From Angiostrongylus vasorum (taxonomy: Eukaryota > Nematoda > Chromadorea > Rhabditida > Metastrongylidae), in the NCBI GenBank assembly GCA_018806985.1, contig JADANN010000457.1:3319001-3383000 (forward strand): DNA of 64,000 nucleotides, read 5' to 3'. Below, piece by piece: positions 56,500 to 64,000 of the stretch; positions within the stretch are counted from its first letter, which is position 1; each line of letters opens with the position of its first letter. The translations under genes were made by a program, and so were the position numbers. The notes under the pieces are model-generated. The model saw only the letters and a list, made by a program, of their open reading frames with translations. It did not search any database and was not told the origin of the DNA.

Positions 56500-56790
56500 A
56501 AGTTGTCCTAGGCGGGGCACGGCCATCAGACGCCCCACCACGTGTTGGCTGTTCGCCAAACGATGACGACGGGCGGCGCATTCCTGCCGGTCTGCCGCCT
56601 CTCGCCGCCGCACACTGCATCGCCCGTGTCGCCATGCAGATCCGTCCGGGTGACGGATGGCGCTACGCACCGCTCCGAACAACCCAGTCGGAGCGCTGAG
56701 AGAACGACTGGCAAGCCGGCGACTGCCGACAACGGCCACAGCCAGCGCCAACCCTCCACCATCAGCGCCTCAACTCGTCCGACCACCCAA
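56500..56790. promoter_or_regulatory. GC-rich, CpG-dense island (possible promoter)
   Basis: An abrupt patch rich in CG dinucleotides in an otherwise AT-rich region. Long overlapping frames on both strands (for example a 189-codon - frame at 56182-56751) reflect scarce stop codons. It sits inside the long 5' intron of the hlh-30-like gene, 1.5-2 kb upstream of the 54964 exon, so a promoter is possible. No motif was identified. A foreign or captured sequence is an alternative. Confidence 0.35.
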
Positions 56791-57189
56791 AGCAAATGAT
56801 CTCAGGTAACAGAGAAGAAAAAACGATTTCTAAACCAGCACTTTGTAATACACTAATCGAAACACGCTCCACAGGTTTAAAAATTACCACAACAGTGATC
56901 ACAGCTGATAAATCCACTACTAGGTTCAGAAATGAAACCTTTCCTGAACCAAAACGAAAGTAGTCCCTGTTCAGGTTACAGAGTTCCACTCAGTAAAGAA
57001 ATGAATTTCAGTCAACGAAAAGTCAAGTCCCTTTAAAGTGCTAAACAACATAATTAAACAACGCCAATTCTTATCAGTTCGAATTTACCTGGTAACATGA
57101 AAAATCGTTCGAGTTGGCCGTAATTGCAATATGTGGTTTCGGGCTAAAGACAATTCCTTTTCAATAAACAAAGACCTTAAACAAGTACT

Positions 57190-57520
57190 TACTTGGACAC
57201 ATACTTGGACGCCCGTCCTCACCGGTTCTGCGAACCCCAGCATGTTCTCCATTTTTCGGAGTTCTACTGGTTTAGCCATGGTGTTTCTGTGAAGTCTCGA
57301 GGTGGGACTGGCCAAAGTCTGCCCCAGGTCGTCATCGTCACAGGCAGTCGCCCTTATGGATCGATCAGAGGGGATTTGCCACCATACGACTACTTTGATA
57401 CCAGCACAGTTGTGGATCCTGGTAATGGTTTACTCTTGGCTGAGCTTCCTAACGGAAACACCGGACTACTTCTCAGCTTGGGAGACACTGCCGACAGAAT
57501 GGATTGATACAAAGTGCTTA
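57190..57520 (-). mobile_element. Non-autonomous RTE derivative, tandem copy 1
   Basis: Read on the - strand it runs from the RTE leader-like part (TCTCCCAAGCTGAGAAGTAG near 57485) through ATCAAAGTAGTCGTATGGTG. It ends in the RTE 3'-end-like GGTGAGGACGGGCGTCCAAG and repeated CCAAGTA. No coding region. Same family as 57640-57990 and 21530-21900. Confidence 0.65.
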
Positions 57521-57639
57521 TACGATATTAATTCCTATGTTTTTTGGCCAAAATATCGAGGAGTAATGAATTGTTCACAGCCTAAGAAAGTAATATCTAG
57601 CTTGTTAAATCAAGGGTGTACTTCTTAAGACTTGAATAC

Positions 57640-57990
57640 TTGAATGGCCCGTCCTCACTGGTTGTGTGGGTCCCATAATAATCTCCACTTTTCGGAGAAT
57701 TGCTGGTTAAGCCATTGTGGTTCGCTGGAATCCCGAGGTCAGCCTGGTCAAAGTGTTCACCACACCAGGCCGTCGCAGACCTTGTGGATTACAGGGAGAT
57801 TTGTCACCATGCGAATTTGATACCAGGGCGGTGGTGGATCCTGGTATTGGTTTCCTCCTAGCTAGGCTTCCTGATGGAAACGCCAGACTCCTCAGCTTGG
57901 GAGACCCTACCGGGGGACGAATCCCCGCTATGCATCGCGCAGTCCGACACCCAGGAATACCTACCAGCCACGATGAGGCAGTAAAGCGTT
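57640..57990 (-). mobile_element. Non-autonomous RTE derivative, tandem copy 2
   Basis: Better preserved: on the - strand TGCCTCATCGTGGCTGGTAG, GGGGATTCGTCCCCCGGTAG (a short palindrome), TCTCCCAAGCTGAGGAGTCT, and an end GTGAGGACGGGCCATTCAAG. It lies about 120 nt from copy 1 in the same orientation. Confidence 0.68.
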
Positions 57991-58029
57991 GGGAGGTAAA
58001 CAAGTACAGCGGTCGCAATTTCATAATAC

Positions 58030-59265
58030 GAGAGATAGAAAAATAAGCTGTTTTCGAAAGAATTTAATTTCAACGTTTCCTAAGGAACTGCAAAAGTGTA
58101 CAAAAAGTAGCCACCAAGGAAAAAAAGTCGGACGAAGTACATTAGAGCAGAATTTATTACTACGGTATTCTGTATAAGAAGTGCATGTGCTCCTATGCTT
58201 TTTAATAAGTGGAACAAATACCATGCGATAACCGATACGACCGTGACAGCTTAAAAGTGTGTGCAAATATGTTTACAGGCCATAACACATCTTGACAATT
58301 ACAAAAATTCAGTGCCAACAAATCACGTTTATTCTAATCTGATTATTTGAAAACGACAGTTCGAAGAGCCCTACAATTCACATGGTGACTTGTTCGATTC
58401 CGCGTTTAGAGCTAATCATGGATTCTCACTCTTCTGGGACACAAAGCAGAGACTCAATATATCAGAAGGTCCATACAAGTCACTGTCTAGGAAAAATATG
58501 CATTCGACCTGTACTGTACAATGTTTGGTGGAGTCACTTCGGTATTCACACTCCTATACTATCGACGTATTACAGTCATTCGTAATTCCTCATTCAATCC
58601 ATTACGCTTTGCTAATACAGTTTTTTGATCATATAGTAGTTGAGTAATTACACATTATATTTATGTCAGTGGTATTGCATTATTTTATTACTTATCTAGA
58701 AGTCAAATTACAATGGTTTAAAATTCAAAATAAGGCATGAGAAAACCTGCGTGGAGAAGCGTAAGAAAAGGATCATTCCATATCGAACTAACTGATCTAA
58801 GACTAATGCCTAACGCTCTATTCATCGCCGTTTTAACCCTCGCAACATTTCGAAAAAAAACACTATGCCACAAAAAACAGACAAGAATTTAGTATCAGAT
58901 CGAAAAAACAACCAACTCCAAATAAACTGCTTCGACATCGACGACGATGTATAAGTGGCTCTCCTCAATGCATTGTCACACGTGCTCCGCGCTCAAAGCA
59001 CAGCTTCCTCTTATTTTTAAGAAGCAACAAGACTTTAACACTCCGATGTAATCACCACGTTGACAGCCCATTTGAATCCAACAAAAGACTAGATGCTTTA
59101 TACTAAAAACAGTGGCGGCTGTGAATGGGAGGTTTCTTAAATACCTATATGAAATCAACCAAGTTAAGGAAGTATATGGAGTACAAACGGTCCTGCCTAC
59201 ACTGGGATTCGATTTGATGCGACCATGAACACCCACATCACGACATCAACCCAGCTGTGGATCAT
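58030..59265. other. Unannotated stretch with a faint mariner-like frame
   Basis: At 58382-58585 (+) a 67-codon frame includes VLYNVWWSHFGIHTPILSTY, which loosely recalls the VWWD-type motif of mariner transposases. Without flanking inverted repeats or other transposase blocks this is only a hint. Nothing else was recognised. Confidence 0.2.
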
Positions 59266-59415
59266 CGACCCGGATCAATGCGACTCTAACGAAGGCGAAG
59301 GCGCCGAAACGATAGCCCAGTAAAAGTTTTTTAAAATGCCAACACTTCGTGTCAGCTCAATCATTTAGAAAACTGGTTGTTACCGAGGTTTAATGAAAGT
59401 TGGTTTTTAAGATAT
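59260..59415 (+). mobile_element. Penelope-like terminal-repeat fragment
   Basis: Carries the motif at 59281 and the conserved downstream landmark TTACCGAGGTTTAATGAAAG (about 59381-59400). Only this terminal piece is present. Confidence 0.5.
59281..59320 (+). ncRNA. Hammerhead-like motif with strong stem II
   Basis: CT, CTAACGA, A, GGCG-AAGG-CGCC, GAAA, CGAT, AGCC. Stem II pairs four of four with a tetraloop and GAAA is intact. The first box is mutated (CTAACGA) and the cleavage triplet reads GAT. It is followed, as in other copies, by CAGTAAAAG, CTTCGTGTCAGCTCAA and TACCGAGGTTTAATGAAAG. Confidence 0.45.
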
Positions 59416-59419
59416 CAAC

Positions 59420-60400
59420 GAAATATATTTGAGACGAAAACAGAATCTCATAGCCCTGGAAAAAAACCAGGCACAAACCGTTGATAACGTAATGCTAAGC
59501 GCTACCATAGCGACAAACTTGACTTAGGCGCTTCCCTTGTAAAATCGAAAATCCGTGCCAGTCACGCCGCAGATACAAAAATCAGCTTCGTTTTAGCTAC
59601 TTCTCTTGCAGTATCAGTCATCTGATGGAGTCCCGCCACTATCAAGAAAACACTGCGGAAGTGATCGGCTGGTAAAGATGACAGCTGTACTCTCAATGGT
59701 ATTTCAAGGTTCTTTTTTTCAAGAATCACGATTTCCAAGTAAAAAAGTAGAGCTTCCCTTGAAGTTTAAAATGTTCATTTCCATTTACATATATATATTC
59801 TCCTAATATACTTCTGAAAAGCATCGGAAATGGCCTTCTACAACGCCATTTCTTCTCCAGTTAACTGATGCTAAATAAAAAAGACCCTACACAATGTATT
59901 TTCTACCATTTCAAACTCGGTTTAAACGATACAATACGTATAGCTTGCAGACGAAATGTGATCCAGAAAAAAGTTTAAAAAGCAACGTTGATTGTAAAGA
60001 AAAAGTTTCAAAATTCCACATCACACACCAACGTTGACGGTGAAGATCGTTCTTTTCAACCTTCCTCCATAGCATTAAAATTCTTGCTAAAGCTCTCCAA
60101 TCCATAAAGATTTTTTAAAATCTTAAATGGAGCTAAACATAAACAATAACAGCTCCCGACCACCAGAAATAAATCTGACATCAAGCAAAGCTTAAGCAAT
60201 AGATCCTGTACGAACACAATCGTGGGATCATACATCAAAAAAGCGTAATTTGGCCTCATAATCTACTCTTTACTTGATAGCAGAAAATAAAAATTTATCG
60301 TTGTAATTTCGACTACACCCTCAGCTTAACTGTGTTTCGTGGCGATTTGTGCTCCCCAGATCAATCCGGTTGATGGGTCACTGCTGATGGCACTGGTATA
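59420..60400. other. Unannotated stretch
   Basis: No exon, RNA gene or recognised repeat was found. Confidence 0.4.
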
Positions 60401-60558
60401 TAGAAAACCAGCTGAAGGAAAGGCGAAACGAAGGACCCGTATGGTGTGGTAGCAGATGCATTAGCCCCTGGAAAGGATGACAGCATGTTCGATCCCCATC
60501 GCATACACCAACGGTCCCGGAGTCTTGCAAATATCTCAGCACCACGGTTATTTCACGA

Positions 60559-60598
60559 TACCTAACGTTTCTGTGGAATTCGCCTTTATCAGAGCCCA
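60559..60598 (-). ncRNA. Hammerhead-like motif, divergent stem II
   Basis: On the - strand: GGGCT, CTGATAA, A, GGCGAATTCCACA, GAAA, CGTT, AGG. The GAAA box is intact and CTGATAA is one base from CUGAUGA. Stem II pairing is lost. Nearby TCTTGCAAATATCTCAGCAC recurs near 23875. Confidence 0.4.
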
Positions 60599-60999
60599 AA
60601 CGACCAAGCTGATGTGCATTCTAGTCAGCCAAATACTTCCATAATCAGAAAAAGAAAAATTGGAGCCCAAACTCCACTCATACTGGAAGCGACTCCTTCC
60701 CTTACATATATGGGTAATGTACCTCTTCTAGGTCAAAAAAATCGGTCTGAGATATTATGTGGCGCGTGATATTAAGGCATTCCTCTCCGCGGTCCAACAT
60801 GGGATTTTGGAATTTTATCCAAAAATCAAAATTTTGGGCGCGAACATCCTAGATTGCTAGGCGGTGATAAACTCTACTGCAAAAGAAAAAATCTTCATTA
60901 TTCCCGCGACCGGCTTTCCATTAACCTCGGCAGTGATCAAATACTTCCCGATATTTTTGTTGAGCAAACGTGAGGTGTTACTTGTTCATTATTCCGTCA

Positions 61000-61200
61000 A
61001 AGCTGACGTCTCGGCAGTATCGCCTTCTTCACCCCATTGTGTTCGGGTGTCATATGCATGCATTGTGGAGCATGTTGTTTAATTTTACGTTTATTCTCCA
61101 AGTGTTTTTTCCATACGGACAAAGAGTGATACCCGGTTTGCCAACGTATTCGTGCCCATATGTTTTGCAAGAAATCATATACATCGTTCTTAATCTCCAC
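61000..61200 (-). pseudogene. Penelope-like GIY-YIG endonuclease remnant
   Basis: Two - strand frames joined by one frameshift near 61105 read CKTYGHEYVGKPGITLC and then KKHLENKRKIKQHAPQCMHM...TPEHNG. This follows the layout of the C-terminal GIY-YIG endonuclease of Penelope-like retroelements (Y-hG-x-TG ... LxxR ... EHL). The catalytic pattern is partly lost (YVGKPG for YIGETG; EYV for GIY-YIG spacing). The frame runs into the hammerhead-like terminal repeat, the expected gene order for a Penelope-like element's 3' end. No reverse transcriptase was found upstream. Confidence 0.5.
61001..61035 (-). ncRNA. Hammerhead-like motif after a GIY-YIG-like frame
   Basis: On the - strand: GGTGAAGA, A, GGC-GATACT-GCC, GAGA, C-GTC, AGC. 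Nearly the same as 4357-4392, with GGTGAAGA replacing CTCTGAAGA and GAGA replacing GAAA. It overlaps the end of the GIY-YIG-like reading frame that precedes it. Confidence 0.5.
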
Positions 61201-61344
61201 AATGTCTGGAGCAATATTAACGGAAGGTCAGAAGACTGCTTGGTCACCTAACTGCGTAATGATTCCTTACAATTTTGGCGAAGCAAAAAACTACCACGAA
61301 ATTCGTAGAAAGGGAAATATTTACCAATGCTATCCGGACATGAG

Positions 61345-61620
61345 GGTTGCGTGCGGCGCAGCGGTTAGATGTGCCCTGAAATTCACATGGGTTTGATACC
61401 GTTCCCCAGGTCCACCAGTCTTTCCATTACTCCGGGTTCGGCAAATTGGTAGTAGACTTCTCTGGGAAGATGACAGCACAGACTCGATACATCGGTAGAC
61501 CACTGCGAGTGTTGTATAAGCCAGATATGCATTCACTCGCTTCCGACGATTCTTCATAAAGTCGAACGCATGGCGCATCCACAAGGGATTGATCAAGGCC
61601 CCTGATCCTATACCCTTTTT
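61345..61620 (+). repeat. SINE1, near full length
   Basis: Head GCGTGCGGCGCAGCGGTTAG (A box), B-box region ATGGGTTTGATACCG, core CACCAGTCTTTCCATTACTC, CGGCAAATTGGTAGTAGACT, body and end block CAAGGGATTGATCAAGGCCC...CTATACCCTTTTTATCC. It lies directly beside the Penelope-like remnant. Confidence 0.82.
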
Positions 61621-61639
61621 ATCCGGAATTGAAGATAAT

Positions 61640-62610
61640 TTCAATTTTTCAACATTTTTTGACATGTATAAGAGCATGAATATGAAACATGGTCTCATCC
61701 ACCGGATTCATTACTCTTCTTGCCCATCGACTAACACCTTTCGTGCACGCCGAACTGTTGAAAGTGTAAATTCTGAAAACCCTAAGTAGCTACTGGAAAT
61801 GCCTTCCAATGAGTTATTCTAAAAATTTTGATAAGTACTTTAGCATACGCCCGGTAGGTGTTGCATACAATGCTTGAGTAAAACACATATGATACAAGAA
61901 TAGTGGTGGTTGTCAAATTTAAACCAACATATCTCAGTTTATATTCAGTTTTATTAACTGGAATGAAAATCATTAGAATGTGTAGATCTTTGAAAAGATA
62001 CAGATACGGTTATTGGTCATTATTTCAACACTAAATCTGATTTTCTGGAACCAAGGAAACAACTTTTTTCACGTTTTTTTTTCGTCGGGAAGTTGGTTTT
62101 GGACATGAGAACAATTAAACAATCAAGATTCAATCTCGCAGAATTCGATGATTACCTGATGTAATCTTCGCCTTCGCTACTGCCGCGTTTGCACTGTGAA
62201 GTTTAAAAATTAGAAATTAGCTTCCAATGTTTTGGATATCTAAACTCTACACATACTTGAAATAGAAGGAATATTTTAAAGAGAACAACACATCGACATT
62301 TAAAAGATAAGGGCCCCTTTTTATAAACCAGTGAGCTTTTCAAATCCTCAAATACCCCGATGATAGAGACAGAATTGTCAGTTGTAAAAATATCAGGTGA
62401 TAGGGTATTGTGTTATATTGAAATAACGACACACCACATTGAAGACTGCGATGGGTTCCATTCACGCTATGTTAGGGAATGAGTACGGATGCAACCAATC
62501 TATTTTTAGCACTTGCAAAAAAAAAGATGTTTTGAATGACTAGACAAAGTCTCTCTTCCATTCGAATGAAGAAGACAATCGGAAAACAGAAATACACCAA
62601 GAGAAGACGT
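61640..62610. other. Unannotated stretch
   Basis: No exon or recognised repeat. Probably intronic to the longest isoform of the hlh-30-like gene. Confidence 0.35.
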
Positions 62611-62612
62611 AC

Positions 62613-62719
62613 CTTAGGTAGAGAGTGTTGCCGGTGTGCTACCTCACTGCCATCGACTATTTCTTGGTCGAAAACTAAAGGAGTAGAAGCAGCGTGTTTT
62701 CCATGAACAACAGCTGATT
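62613..62719 (-). CDS. hlh-30: Probable upstream exon of the hlh-30-like gene
   Basis: Acceptor TATGCTGTTTAG, donor GTACGT. Encodes SAVVHGKHAASTPLVFDQEI then VDGSEVAHRQHSLPK, ending phase 0, which fits the Met-initial exon at 53063. It would make an N-terminally longer isoform separated by a 9.5-kb intron. Confidence 0.55.
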
Positions 62720-62854
62720 CTAAACAGCATAAAAATGAGTGCTTGTAAACACCAGTGATATTGGAATGACTTTTAAATACAAAAATTATTCCAGCATAAA
62801 GCAATAAATATCCAGGAAAAGTCAGTGGGTATTAAAGAATTATTGGAAAATCAC

Positions 62855-62905
62855 CCGACGTGGTTCGATTCCTAGCTGATTTTGAGTTCATTGCTCGACT
62901 TGTAG
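62855..62905 (-). CDS. hlh-30: Possible upstream exon of the hlh-30-like gene
   Basis: Acceptor TTTTCTGCAG, donor GTGATT. Contains an ATG at 62891 (MNSKSARNRTTS) and its exit phase matches the entry phase of the 62719 exon (G plus AA makes Glu). Short, so the evidence is splice signals and phase only. Confidence 0.35.
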
Positions 62906-63052
62906 CTGCAGAAAACTAAATGTTAATCATCTCGACATTTTGTGAAAAAGAGAGAATTACAAAAAGACACAAGAATGACCACTACGACAACTACAACAAA
63001 TTGTAATGTCGGCATGTCAAAAATTAATAGACATGACCTGTTTTAAACTTAC

Positions 63053-63172
63053 AAACTGATGTATGGGGGCGACTGAATTCTTCTCCATCATGGCTTCCAG
63101 ACGAAGAATGGGCCTTTGTTGAACTGAAGGGCTATGTATACACCGGACGGAGGACTGCTGTGAAGGCTCCAT
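63053..63172 (-). CDS. hlh-30: Possible alternative first exon of the hlh-30-like gene
   Basis: ATG at 63172, 40 codons to a strong donor GTAAGT: MEPSQQSSVRCIHSPSVQQR then PILRLEAMMEKNSVAPIHQF. Phase 0, so it could splice directly to the 53063 exon but not to the 62719 exon. PILRLEAMMEKN vaguely recalls the SRxLLRQQLMREQ-like Rag-binding start of long MITF/TFEB isoforms; this likeness is weak. Confidence 0.4.
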
Positions 63173-63179
63173 CCATACA

Positions 63180-64000
63180 AAGAAGAAAAAAACACTCTAA
63201 AAATATAAACTGAGAACAGCTTTAGCAACCCTTAGAATCAGTACATGATAGGAGTTCCGAAACATATAAAAGTCGACAAATCATTCATTTGAAAAGCATA
63301 GAACGGTTAACACTGGTTCCTTCCAACAACGACTTGGTAGTAAAACGGATATTACTTAAAGCTGTGCATTGCATTGCATGCATAATCAAATAATAAGATT
63401 GAACAATGATAAATTCATGTTTAAAAGTGTCGCCTCAAATTCGCCAGGAAATCAGAAAATAAGAGATAAAGAAAGGAATGAAAGAAAAGGGAAGAATAAG
63501 AAGAGAAAAAAGAGGCTGTAAACACGCGGCTTTGTTTTTCTTCACTAAAAATGCAACGAAAAAACATAGACATAGAAAGAAATCGTCGCTTCCTCATTCC
63601 GACTCAAAGGCCTCGGTATACATTCTTCTAAAACCTATCATAGCTATCAACGTCAATCAACTGAAAAATCCTGAAAAAACCCTCAGTATGGAGGAAGACG
63701 CCTCAATAGCCCGCGCAGCCGAGCAACCTCTGCCCTACGCGCGCGGTCGCGTTGCGTGCCAGTCAGGTAAGACAACTCGTCCAGGCGCCCCCTCAGGGTG
63801 AGCGCCGAGCCACTTAGGAACTGTGGAATGGTCGAAAATGCTGGGAAAAATGTGTGCTGGAATCTACATGAATGTGCTGCACCGGTTTTCATGTGGGCGA
63901 AAACGAAGTTCTAGCATGAAGGCGAAAGGGATGTTCTGCTCTGGTGAAGTACCGAGAGCAGCACTCACTTTGTGGTAGGGGACATAGGGAGGCAGAAAGT
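63180..64000. other. Right edge, possible upstream exon or promoter region
   Basis: AT-rich up to about 63650, then a GC-richer patch at 63690-63830 with overlapping open frames on both strands. A - frame at 63683-63892 contains RDRARRAEVARLRGLLRRLP. No domain or confident splice structure; it might hold the 5' end of the hlh-30-like gene. Confidence 0.25.

Noticed and set aside
56182..56751. 189-codon minus-strand frame
   Set aside because: Openness is explained by high G+C and few stops; the other strand is equally open and no domain or splice signal supports it.
57193..58046. Plus-strand frames of 104-109 codons with similar sequences
   Set aside because: They are antisense readings of tandem non-autonomous RTE derivatives, which explains the mutual similarity.
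58382..58647. Mariner transposase remnant
   Set aside because: Only one WW-containing motif and no DDD motifs or terminal inverted repeats; kept only as a hint.
62865..62890. tRNA-like B box GGTTCGATTCC
   Set aside because: No paired T stem and no A box at the right distance; it overlaps a candidate coding exon on the other strand.

Overview
The window looks like nuclear DNA of a nematode, most likely a strongylid (clade V, hookworm-like) parasite. This is inferred from AT-rich sequence, short GT-AG introns with TTTCAG-type acceptors beside multi-kilobase introns, a MiT/TFE transcription factor of the HLH-30 type, and a heavy load of RTE-type LINEs, tRNA-derived SINEs and Penelope-like debris. 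Species cannot be named from the sequence alone. No rRNA, CRISPR, operon or prokaryotic feature was seen.

Only two genes are firmly supported. (1) A Ras/Rap-family small GTPase on the + strand, exons at 13134-13190, 18869-18994, 19061-19201, 22828-22962 and probably 23112-23156. (2) An HLH-30/TFEB/MITF-like bHLH-zipper transcription factor on the - strand. Twelve phase-compatible exons from 54964 down to 37506 give an uninterrupted 484-residue protein, and alternative upstream 5' exons are likely at 62.6-63.2 kb. The two genes are convergent, with about 14 kb of repeat-rich DNA between them. A third, weak gene start lies near 5343-5552 (+).

Most of the rest is mobile DNA. RTE-clade LINEs lie on the - strand at about 451-3660 (A), 6140-9545 (B), 10560-11640 (C, another lineage) and 26945-30290 (D), all frameshifted. 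Short pieces joining RTE 5'-leader sequence to the RTE 3' end lie at about 21530-21900 and in tandem at 57190-57520 and 57640-57990. At least 13 copies of a tRNA-headed SINE (SINE1) and three of a related SINE2 are scattered throughout; SINE2 ends in the RTE 3' tail.

The most interesting system is a family of at least 11 short motifs resembling minimal type-I hammerhead ribozymes. They sit in repeats that look like terminal repeats (pLTRs) of Penelope-like retroelements. One copy directly follows a decayed GIY-YIG-like endonuclease reading frame (about 61000-61200, -), and at 25.2-26.7 kb several copies form a head-to-head plus tandem cluster with a 389-nt period.

Coordinates of repeats are approximate. 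Exon boundaries were deduced by hand from splice signals, reading phase and family motifs.
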